Assembly (NCBI GenBank): GCA_966112795.1
Contig: CBHWED010000084.1
Coordinates: 1 to 12,026, forward strand
Reading direction: 5' to 3'
Source: Croceibacterium_A sp966112795
Lineage (GTDB): Bacteria > Pseudomonadota > Alphaproteobacteria > Sphingomonadales > Sphingomonadaceae
Length of the DNA: 12,026 nt
Below the pieces are notes generated by a model. That model saw nothing but the letters and a program-made list of their open reading frames with translations. It was not told where the DNA came from and did no database searches. A program made the translations under genes and the position numbers. This document shows positions 6,809-12,026 of the stretch, piece after piece (positions within the stretch are counted from its first letter, which is position 1; every line of letters begins with the position of its first letter).

Positions 6809-7465
6809 ATGACCGTCCGCCTCGCCGTGTTCGACTGCGACGGCACGCTCAGCGACGGCCAGGCGGCGATCTGCGCCGCGATGGCCGAAGGCTTCGCCGA
6901 GGCCGGGCTCGCCGCGCCCGACCCGCACCAGGTCCGCCGCATCGTCGGCCTCAGCCTGCCGAGCGCGATCGCCCGGCTCATCCCCGACGAATCCGCCGAA
7001 ACCCAGGCGCGCACCGTCGCCGCCTACAAGCAGGCGTTCTTCCGCGCCCGCGAGCGCGGCACGCTGCAGGAACCGCTGTTCGAGGGCATCGCGCAGCTCC
7101 TCGCGCGGCTCCACGCCGCCGGCTGGACGCTCGGCGTCGCCACCGGCAAGGGCGACCGCGGCCTCAGGGGCTGCCTGACGATGCACGGCATCTTCGACCT
7201 GTTCGTCACCTTGCAGACCGCCGACCGCCATCCGTCGAAGCCGCATCCCTCGATGCTCGACACGGCCATGGCCGAAGCCGGCGCCTTGCCGGCCGACACG
7301 GTGATGATCGGCGACACGGTGTTCGACATCGAGATGGCCGTCGCCGCGGGCACGCGTGCGATCGGCGTCGCCTGGGGCTATCACACGCCCGACGAACTGC
7401 TCGCGGCAGGCGCCGAAGCCGTCGCCGCGACGCCTGCGGAGCTGGGAGAGATGCTCGATGGATGA
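6809..7465 (+). CDS. HAD-IA family phosphatase, phosphoglycolate-phosphatase-like
   Basis: Predicted cytoplasmic small-molecule phosphatase of 218 residues. All four HAD motifs are present: motif I DCDGT with nucleophile Asp9 and acid/base Asp11, motif II Thr112 in GVATGK, motif III Lys144 in SKPHP, and motif IV GDTVFDIEMA with Asp169 and Asp173 for Mg2+. An alpha-helical cap lies at about 15-85, placing it in subfamily IA with Gph and pyrophosphatase PpaX. Phosphoglycolate, a product of DNA repair and photorespiration, is the usual guess for this group, but HAD substrates cannot be assigned from sequence, so no symbol is given. The ATG at 6809 has GGAG 8 bases upstream. It follows the palindromic repeat and overlaps the next small gene by 8 bases. 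Confidence 0.92.
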   Translation: MTVRLAVFDCDGTLSDGQAAICAAMAEGFAEAGLAAPDPHQVRRIVGLSLPSAIARLIPDESAETQARTVAAYKQAFFRARERGTLQEPLFEGIAQLLARLHAAGWTLGVATGKGDRGLRGCLTMHGIFDLFVTLQTADRHPSKPHPSMLDTAMAEAGALPADTVMIGDTVFDIEMAVAAGTRAIGVAWGYHTPDELLAAGAEAVAATPAELGEMLDG

Positions 7466-7688
7466 TCCGGTCGGCGACACTGTCGCGCGCCAGCGCTGGA
7501 TGGTGATTCAGGTCATGCGTATCGGCGGCGTGGTCTTCGCCATCCTCGGCATCCTGATGGCGAGCGACGTCGTGGTCATCGCCGGAGACGACAACCGCCT
7601 GGTCGGCTACGGCTTCATCGTGATCGGGCTGCTTGACGCCTTCGTCGTGCCCCAGTACCTCGCGCGCAAGTGGCGCACCCCGCTGTGA
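7458..7688 (+). CDS. Small two-helix membrane protein of unknown function
   Basis: 76 residues, not recognised as a named family. A polar N-terminus with Arg-Gln-Arg is followed by two hydrophobic helices (about 22-42 and 48-66) joined by a short GDDNR turn, and a basic C-terminus ending LARKWRTPL; by the positive-inside rule both ends should face the cytoplasm. The frame extends upstream inside the HAD gene, but the ATG at 7458 has a GGGAGAG site about 7 bases upstream and gives only an 8-base overlap with that gene. The GTGA at 7685-7688 links its stop to the Atp12 start. Retention between two coupled genes, a good ribosome site and clean membrane topology argue that it is real. A role beside Atp12 in F1Fo assembly is an attractive guess only. 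Confidence 0.75.
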   Translation: MDDPVGDTVARQRWMVIQVMRIGGVVFAILGILMASDVVVIAGDDNRLVGYGFIVIGLLDAFVVPQYLARKWRTPL

Positions 7689-8380
7689 AGCGCTTCTGGA
7701 AAGAGGTCGGCATCGAGCCGTTCGAGGGCGCCTACCGCGTCACGCTCGACGGGCGTCCGATCCGCACGCAAGGCGGCGCGCCGCAGATCGTCCCGAGCGA
7801 GACCCTGGCCGAAGCGCTCGCCGCCGAATGGCGCGCGCAAGGCGAGGAGATCGACGCCAAGGCCTTCCCGCTGCGCGACCTCGCCGACTACGCGATCGAC
7901 CATGTCCGCGCCGACCGCGCCGCCGCGATCGCCGACGTGCTGCGCTACGCCGAGACCGACACCTTGTGCTATCGCGCCGATCCCGACGAGCCGCTCTACC
8001 GCCGCCAGCAGGACCTGTGGGAGCCGCTGGTCGCCGCGTTCGAAGCCCGCCACGGCATCAGGCTCGAGCGCGTCAGCGGCGTGATCCATCGCGCGCAGCC
8101 CGAAGCGACCATGGCGAGGCTCGCCGAGATGCTCGCCGCGCGCGACGATTTCACCCTCGCCGCGCTGACCACCCTCGCCGCGCTCGCCGCCTCGCTCAGC
8201 GTGGCGCTCGAGGCGCTCGAGCCCGGCGCCGATCCCGCGGCGCTGTTCGCCGCCGCCAACTGCGAGCAGGACTGGCAGGCCGAGCTATGGGGCTGGGACC
8301 CGATGGCCGAACATGGCCGCGCCATGCGGCTCGAGGCGTTCGAGAAAGCGGTAGCGTTCGCGCGGCTCGCGCAGGACTAG
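7685..8380 (+). CDS. Atp12-family F1-ATPase assembly chaperone
   Basis: 231 residues. Atp12 proteins (mitochondria and alphaproteobacteria) bind the free F1 alpha subunit and prevent its aggregation until it joins beta. The sequence shows the family pattern: LDGRPIRTQGG near 21-31, AEWRAQGEEID at 48-57, FPLRDLADYAID at 61-72, TDTLCYR at 91-97, QQDLWEPL at 108-115, and the C-terminal EQDWQAELWGWDP at 194-206 with a downstream R-x3-L. I start at the GTG at 7685, where homology (MKRFW) begins and whose GTGA overlaps the preceding stop; another GTG at 7670 would add five residues, and neither has an obvious ribosome site. It ends one base before the stop of the oppositely oriented lipoprotein gene. 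The rest of the ATP synthase genes are not in the window. Confidence 0.92.
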   Translation: MKRFWKEVGIEPFEGAYRVTLDGRPIRTQGGAPQIVPSETLAEALAAEWRAQGEEIDAKAFPLRDLADYAIDHVRADRAAAIADVLRYAETDTLCYRADPDEPLYRRQQDLWEPLVAAFEARHGIRLERVSGVIHRAQPEATMARLAEMLAARDDFTLAALTTLAALAASLSVALEALEPGADPAALFAAANCEQDWQAELWGWDPMAEHGRAMRLEAFEKAVAFARLAQD

Positions 8381-8381
8381 G

Positions 8382-8963
8382 TCAGCCGACCCAGTCCGCC
8401 ACCTCGCCGGCAACCTGGTTCGCCGCCTGGTTCAGCGCCGGCCCGACCGCGGCCGCGTCGGGCGCGACGCCGGGCACGCGGCTTTCGAAGCGCTTGGTGC
8501 GGACCTGGCCGTCGGCCCCCTGCAGCACCGCGTCGAAGCGCACCACCACGCTGCCGCTGGCGGCATCGAAGCCCATGTCGAGCAGCCGGCCCGAAAGCTT
8601 GGTCGCCGCGCCGTAGCCGAGGTCGCCCTCGGCCACGACCAGCCGGCTCCCGCCGGCGCGGATCGTCTCGGCGAGAAGCTGGCGGAACAGCCGCGCGGGC
8701 TTCTCGACCCACACCGCGTCCTGCAGATAGGCGAGCGAGGCATCGCTCGTCTGCACCGGCACGCGCACGACGTTGAGCCGCTGGTCGGTCGCCGGCTCGA
8801 GCACCGCGAGCGCGGTCGCCGCGGTGCCCGCGGTGGTCGTGCCCGCGGGCGCTGTGCGCAGCGGGGTCAGCGTCAGCAGGCTGTCGGGCGGATCGGGCGT
8901 CAGGCTGACGCAGCCGGCCAGCGCGAGGGCCAAAGTCGCAGGAAGCAGCGCCTTCGTGAACAT
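8382..8963 (-). CDS. ABC-type transport auxiliary lipoprotein (PqiC/ABC_trans_aux family)
   Basis: Predicted outer-membrane lipoprotein of 193 residues, last gene of the Mla-like operon. The signal peptide ends in the lipobox LALAGC with Cys18 as the lipidated residue; the next residue is Val, not Asp, so by the Escherichia coli Lol rule it should go to the outer membrane. The mature part follows the ABC_trans_aux pattern, including a segment like RVPVQTSDASLAYLQDAVWV and a conserved 'ARLFRQLLAETI' helix. In such operons this protein is thought to partner the MCE protein, perhaps taking the place of MlaC (inference). A GTG at 8972 could start three residues earlier, but the ATG at 8963 lies 8 bases after GGGGGAG, which overlaps the mlaD stop, so I choose it. 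It converges with the Atp12 gene with one base between stops. Confidence 0.88.
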   Translation of the reverse strand: MFTKALLPATLALALAGCVSLTPDPPDSLLTLTPLRTAPAGTTTAGTAATALAVLEPATDQRLNVVRVPVQTSDASLAYLQDAVWVEKPARLFRQLLAETIRAGGSRLVVAEGDLGYGAATKLSGRLLDMGFDAASGSVVVRFDAVLQGADGQVRTKRFESRVPGVAPDAAAVGPALNQAANQVAGEVADWVG

Positions 8964-8978
8964 TCGATGCACTCCCCC

Positions 8979-9917
8979 TTACGGCTTGTAGTCGGGCAGC
9001 TTGCCGCCGCCGATCAGTGTGCCGGCCCCTTGGCTTTCGAGCCGCTCGGTCAGCACCCGCAGCGCCTCGCTCGTGCGGCGCAGGTCCTGCAAAGTGGCGT
9101 TGGCCGCCGGCAGCGTATTCTGCGTGATCTCGCGCGCCGCGGGGCGCGTGTCGTTCATCGTCGCCTCGATCGCCGAGGCCGCCGCTTGCGCCGAGCGCAG
9201 CGTGGTGCGCAGCTCGTTGGCGAGGCTGTTGCCCTGCTCGCCGAGCAGCGTGTCGGTCGTGTTCAGCGTGTGCTCGAACGCGTTGAGCGTGCGCGTCGAC
9301 TGCGCCAGCGTGAGCTTGAGCTCGGCCAGCGCCGCGCGCAGTTCGGGGCCGCTGTCGGCGAGCTGCGCGCTCATCCGGTCGGTGTTCTTGAGGATGCTGG
9401 TGATCGAGGCCTGGTTCTCGTCCGACAGCAGCCGCGTGAGCCGGTCGGTCAGCGTCGCCACGCGCTCGAGCAGCAGCGGCGCGCTGGCGAGGATCTCGCC
9501 GAGGCCGCCCGGGGTCGCCGGGATCACCGGCACGCCTTCGGGGCCGGGCTCGGTGATCGGCGGGGCGCCCTTGACCGCGCCGCCGAGCGACACGGTCGAG
9601 ACTCCGGTGAAGCTCGCCGAGATCGAGGCGGTGGTGCCCTGGAGGATCGGGATCTCCTCGTTGAGCGAGACGCGCACGCGCACGAAGCTCGGGTCCTGCC
9701 GCCACAGCTCGATCGTCTTCACGTCGCCCGCGGGCACGCCCTGGAACGTCACCGACGAGCCTTTGGCGAGGCCGCCGACCGATTGCGGGAAGAAGATGTC
9801 GTAGTCCTTCTGCGCCGGCCCGCCGAGCTGGACCAGCCAGACGAAGAACGCCGCCAGCAAGGCGAGCAGCAGCAGGGTGATAGCCCCTACCCAGACGTGG
9901 TTTGCCCGCGTTTCCAT
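8979..9917 (-). CDS. mlaD: MCE-domain lipid-binding protein, MlaD-type
   Basis: Substrate-binding subunit of a phospholipid ABC transporter, anchored in the inner membrane and facing the periplasm. The 312 residues show one N-terminal membrane helix (about 9-29), a single MCE domain (about 36-118, with VGGLAKGSSVTFQGVPAGDV and the FTGVSTVSLGG end), a Pro-rich linker, then a long helical region (about 140-300) rich in Leu, Thr and Ala that likely forms a coiled coil or needle. It is longer than Escherichia coli MlaD (about 183 residues) and resembles the longer alphaproteobacterial/PqiB-like tails, which may form a lipid tunnel (inference). The ATG at 9917 has AGGGG about 8 bases upstream and starts 10 bases after the mlaF stop. 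The open frame upstream to 10094 lacks homology. Its stop sits within the ribosome site of the lipoprotein gene. Confidence 0.92.
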   Translation of the reverse strand: METRANHVWVGAITLLLLALLAAFFVWLVQLGGPAQKDYDIFFPQSVGGLAKGSSVTFQGVPAGDVKTIELWRQDPSFVRVRVSLNEEIPILQGTTASISASFTGVSTVSLGGAVKGAPPITEPGPEGVPVIPATPGGLGEILASAPLLLERVATLTDRLTRLLSDENQASITSILKNTDRMSAQLADSGPELRAALAELKLTLAQSTRTLNAFEHTLNTTDTLLGEQGNSLANELRTTLRSAQAAASAIEATMNDTRPAAREITQNTLPAANATLQDLRRTSEALRVLTERLESQGAGTLIGGGKLPDYKP

Positions 9918-9927
9918 CGGCTTGCCC

Positions 9928-10848
9928 CTATGCCTTCCCCTGAACCGGCTTGTCCACGGATTTCCCGCCCCCGACTTCTGGGCCGTTCGCCTGGGCGAAT
10001 CCCAACAGCGCGGCCCGGCCGCGCGGCCCGTTGAAGTATTCCTGGATCCACGGATGGTCGCGCTTGAGCAGCTCCGGGATCGTCCCGACCGCATTGACCT
10101 TCTTGTCCGCGAGCACCGCCACCCGGTCGCAGATCGCGTGCAGCGTATCGAGGTCGTGGGTGATCAGGAACACCGTCAGCCCGAGCGTCTCCTGCAGCTC
10201 GCGCGTGAGCTCGTCGAACGCCGCCGCGCCGATCGGGTCGAGCCCCGCGGTCGGCTCGTCGAGGAACAGCAGCTCGGGATCGAGCGCCAGCGCCCGCGCC
10301 AGCCCCGCGCGCTTCCTCATCCCGCCCGACAGCTCGGACGGATACTTGCTCGCCGCCTCCTCGGGCAGCCCGCTGAGCTTGACCTTGTAGCGGGCGATCT
10401 CGTGCAGCAGCTCGGGGTCGAGCTCGGGATAGAACTGCTTGAGCGGCACCTCGACGTTCTCGGCCACGGTCAGCGTCGAGAACAGCGCGCCGCCCTGGAA
10501 CAGCACCCCCCAGCGGCTGCGCACCGCGGCTTCCTCGTCGGGCTCGGCGCCGACGGTGTTCTTGCCGAACACCCGCACCTCGCCCGCGTCGGGAATCTGC
10601 AGCCCGATGATCGAGCGCATCAGCACCGACTTGCCGGTGCCCGAGCCGCCGACCACGCCGAGGATCTCGCCGCGCTTGACCTTGAGCGAGAGGTCCTCGT
10701 GGATCACCTGCTCGCCGAAGCTGTTGCGCAGCCCCTCGATCTCGATCGGGTACTCGCCGTCGAAGTCCGACACCACGTCGGTGCGCGCTTCCTCGAGCAC
10801 CTCCTCGCGGATCTCGACGAATTCCTTGTCCTCGTCGTCGCCGCTCAT
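9928..10848 (-). CDS. mlaF: Phospholipid ABC transporter ATP-binding protein, MlaF-type
   Basis: Cytoplasmic ATPase that drives MlaE-mediated lipid transport. The 306 residues carry a full ABC domain: Walker A GGSGTGKS (67-74), Q-loop Gln118 in VLFQGGALFSTLTVAENV (typical of MlaF), signature LSGGMRKRAGLARAL (173-187), Walker B LLFLDEP (193-199) and switch His231. An acidic N-terminal extension of about 32 residues precedes the domain and is absent from the Escherichia coli protein; a C-terminal tail of about 25 residues after FNGPRGR is also present. I start at 10848, where ATGA overlaps the mlaE stop; an ATG at 10854 would add two residues. The stop is TAG, 10 bases before mlaD. The much longer open frame through the mlaE region is an artefact of GC-rich DNA. 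Confidence 0.95.
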   Translation of the reverse strand: MSGDDEDKEFVEIREEVLEEARTDVVSDFDGEYPIEIEGLRNSFGEQVIHEDLSLKVKRGEILGVVGGSGTGKSVLMRSIIGLQIPDAGEVRVFGKNTVGAEPDEEAAVRSRWGVLFQGGALFSTLTVAENVEVPLKQFYPELDPELLHEIARYKVKLSGLPEEAASKYPSELSGGMRKRAGLARALALDPELLFLDEPTAGLDPIGAAAFDELTRELQETLGLTVFLITHDLDTLHAICDRVAVLADKKVNAVGTIPELLKRDHPWIQEYFNGPRGRAALLGFAQANGPEVGGGKSVDKPVQGKA

Positions 10849-11954
10849 GACCATCCGATCTGGTCGAAGAACACCGCGAAGAACGCGTCGAGCACGATGA
10901 CCATGAAGATCGCCTGGACCACCGCCTTGGTCGTGCGCAGCCCGACCTCCTCCGAATTCCCGCGCACCTGCATCCCCTGGTAGCACCCGGCCAGCGCGAC
11001 GATCAGCCCGAACACCGGCGCCTTGATCAGTCCGACCCACAAGTCGAACAATGGTACGACCTCCTGGATCCGCCGCAGGAAGGTGATGAACGGGATTTCG
11101 AGCGTGAGGTCGGCGATGAACGCCCCGCCGATCACCGCCAGCACCGCGGCGAAGAACCCGAGCAGCGGCATCATCAGCACCGCGGCGAGGATCCGCGGCA
11201 GCACCAGCGCCTCCATCGGCGAGACGCCGATCGTGCGCATCGCGTCGATCTCCTCGGTCAGCTTCATCGTGCCGAGCTGCGCCGCGAACGCCGAGCCCGA
11301 GCGGCCCGCGACCATGATCGCGGTCATCAGCACGCCGAGCTCGCGCATCGCCAGCCGCCCGGTGAGGTTGATCGTGTAGATCTCGGCGCCGAACTGGCGC
11401 AGCTGCGCCGCGCCCTGCTGGGCGATGACGATGCCGATCAGGAAGCTCATCAGCCCGATGATCGGCAGCGCGGTGACTCCGACCAGCTCCATCTGCCGCA
11501 CCAGCGAGGTCATCCGGAAGCGCTTCGGGTGGCGCAGCACCGCGCCGAGCGAGACCACGATCGCGCCGAGGAAGCCGACCATCCGCACCACGCCGTGGCC
11601 GAAGTCGATCGCCATCTTGCCGATATCGGTCAGCGCCTGCTGGATCAGCGGCCCGCGCGGCGGCTCGATGTCGGCCGTGCTGGCGCTCGCGCGCACCGTC
11701 TCGAGCAGCTTCTCGGCCTGCTCGCTCGCGCCCTTGATCTGCGCCTGGTTCTGCTCGGCGAAGCGCAGCACGGTCCACGCGCCGATCGTGTCGATCGCGC
11801 CCGCCGCCGACAGGTCGACGAACTGCACCGGCTCGGCGAACTCGCGCAGCCGCCTGTCGAGGATGCCGATCGACGATACGACCAGCGGCCCCTGCAGCAC
11901 GACCGTCGTCCGGCCCCCCGCTTCGTGCACCGTGAAATCGGCCCATTCACGCAT
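10845..11954 (-). CDS. mlaE: STAS-domain-fused MlaE-type phospholipid ABC permease
   Basis: Membrane subunit of the Mla-like transporter, 369 residues. Residues about 5-88 form a STAS domain, recognisable by FVDLSAAGAIDTIGAW with Asp47 and the D-T-I-G site, corresponding to the separate MlaB protein of Escherichia coli. The permease region (about 110-369) has five or six hydrophobic helices and the family core RELGVLMTAIMVAGRSGSAFAAQLGTM-like segment (starting at Arg204), then TEEIDAM and VSPMEALVLPRILA. Fusion of STAS to MlaE is common in alphaproteobacteria, so no separate mlaB is needed. It is the first gene of the operon: the ATG at 11954 lies only 72 bases from the right edge, with no clear Shine-Dalgarno. 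Its stop overlaps the mlaF ATG (ATGA). Residues of STAS that would be phosphorylated in sigma regulators were not assessed. Confidence 0.94.
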   Translation of the reverse strand: MREWADFTVHEAGGRTTVVLQGPLVVSSIGILDRRLREFAEPVQFVDLSAAGAIDTIGAWTVLRFAEQNQAQIKGASEQAEKLLETVRASASTADIEPPRGPLIQQALTDIGKMAIDFGHGVVRMVGFLGAIVVSLGAVLRHPKRFRMTSLVRQMELVGVTALPIIGLMSFLIGIVIAQQGAAQLRQFGAEIYTINLTGRLAMRELGVLMTAIMVAGRSGSAFAAQLGTMKLTEEIDAMRTIGVSPMEALVLPRILAAVLMMPLLGFFAAVLAVIGGAFIADLTLEIPFITFLRRIQEVVPLFDLWVGLIKAPVFGLIVALAGCYQGMQVRGNSEEVGLRTTKAVVQAIFMVIVLDAFFAVFFDQIGWS

Positions 11955-12026
11955 GGGCGCGAGCTATGCGGGCAAATCGCTGTTGCGGCAAGACAAACGG
12001 TTCAACGTGCGCTCACCCCCATCCAA
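11955..12026. promoter_or_regulatory. Region upstream of mlaE, window edge
   Basis: Seventy-two bases before mlaE must contain or lead into the operon promoter. On the minus strand a TTGCCG / 17-base spacer / CATAGC arrangement ends about 7 bases before the ATG, which would give a nearly leaderless transcript, but the match to a sigma-70 promoter is weak. No other gene is visible to the edge. Confidence 0.25.

Noticed and set aside
6659..7480. 273-codon leftward open frame opposite the HAD gene and repeat
   Set aside because: It is a shadow of the HAD gene; its recognisable end (VAPAKAG and PAFAGMT-like) is just the palindromic repeat translated.
8967..10983. Long rightward open frames (8967-10034, 9877-10983) opposite mlaD and mlaF
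   Set aside because: Arg/Leu/Glu/His-rich complements of real coding sequence with no recognisable domain and no ribosome site.
10849..11946. Upstream extension of the mlaF frame through the whole mlaE gene
   Set aside because: The extension is low-complexity and lies on mlaE in another frame; ABC homology begins only after the ATGA junction at 10848.

Overview
This window reads as ordinary, densely packed chromosome of a GC-rich alphaproteobacterium, most likely a sphingomonad (inference). Supporting signs are very high GC with matching third-position bias, a stand-alone Atp12-type F1-ATPase assembly factor, a DUF4153 membrane protein next to gatCA, a STAS-fused MlaE permease with an ABC_trans_aux lipoprotein, and a short palindromic repeat with a CCCCGC-GAAA-GCGGGG core of the kind scattered through proteobacterial intergenic DNA. 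No phage, transposase, CRISPR, tRNA or rRNA is visible, and no stretch longer than about 210 bases lacks a gene.

Layout. Positions 1-4321 are a leftward block, read from right to left: rpsU (ribosomal protein S21), a membrane-anchored FKBP-type peptidyl-prolyl isomerase, a DUF4153 polytopic membrane protein, gatC, and gatA, which runs off the left edge (gatB would be expected beyond it). Hairpins that look like terminators lie between rpsU and the FKBP gene and between the FKBP gene and DUF4153, so these may be separate or partly attenuated transcripts. Positions 4322-4526 are a divergent promoter region.

Positions 4527-8380 are a rightward, tightly coupled series: crcB (fluoride channel), an RluC/RluD-type pseudouridine synthase, a PaiB-family FMN-binding protein, a HAD-IA phosphatase (Gph-like), an unassigned 76-residue two-helix membrane protein, and the Atp12 chaperone. 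Most junctions overlap by 1-8 bases. The exception is the PaiB/HAD junction, which holds an 82-bp palindromic repeat. 

Positions 8382-11954 are a leftward four-gene lipid-transport operon facing the previous one, with one base between the two stop codons. In transcription order it is mlaE (with an N-terminal STAS domain), mlaF (ATPase), mlaD (MCE protein) and an ABC-auxiliary outer-membrane lipoprotein. The expected product is a complex that moves phospholipids between the inner and outer membranes and keeps outer-membrane asymmetry; MlaE with MlaF powers it, MlaD binds lipid, and the lipoprotein is the likely periplasmic or outer-membrane partner.

I do not see a convincing undescribed system. 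The items most worth a second look are the 76-residue membrane protein, the repeat that exactly bridges two genes with an open 57-codon frame, the paired hairpins just upstream of FKBP and DUF4153, and the zero-space convergent junction at 8381.
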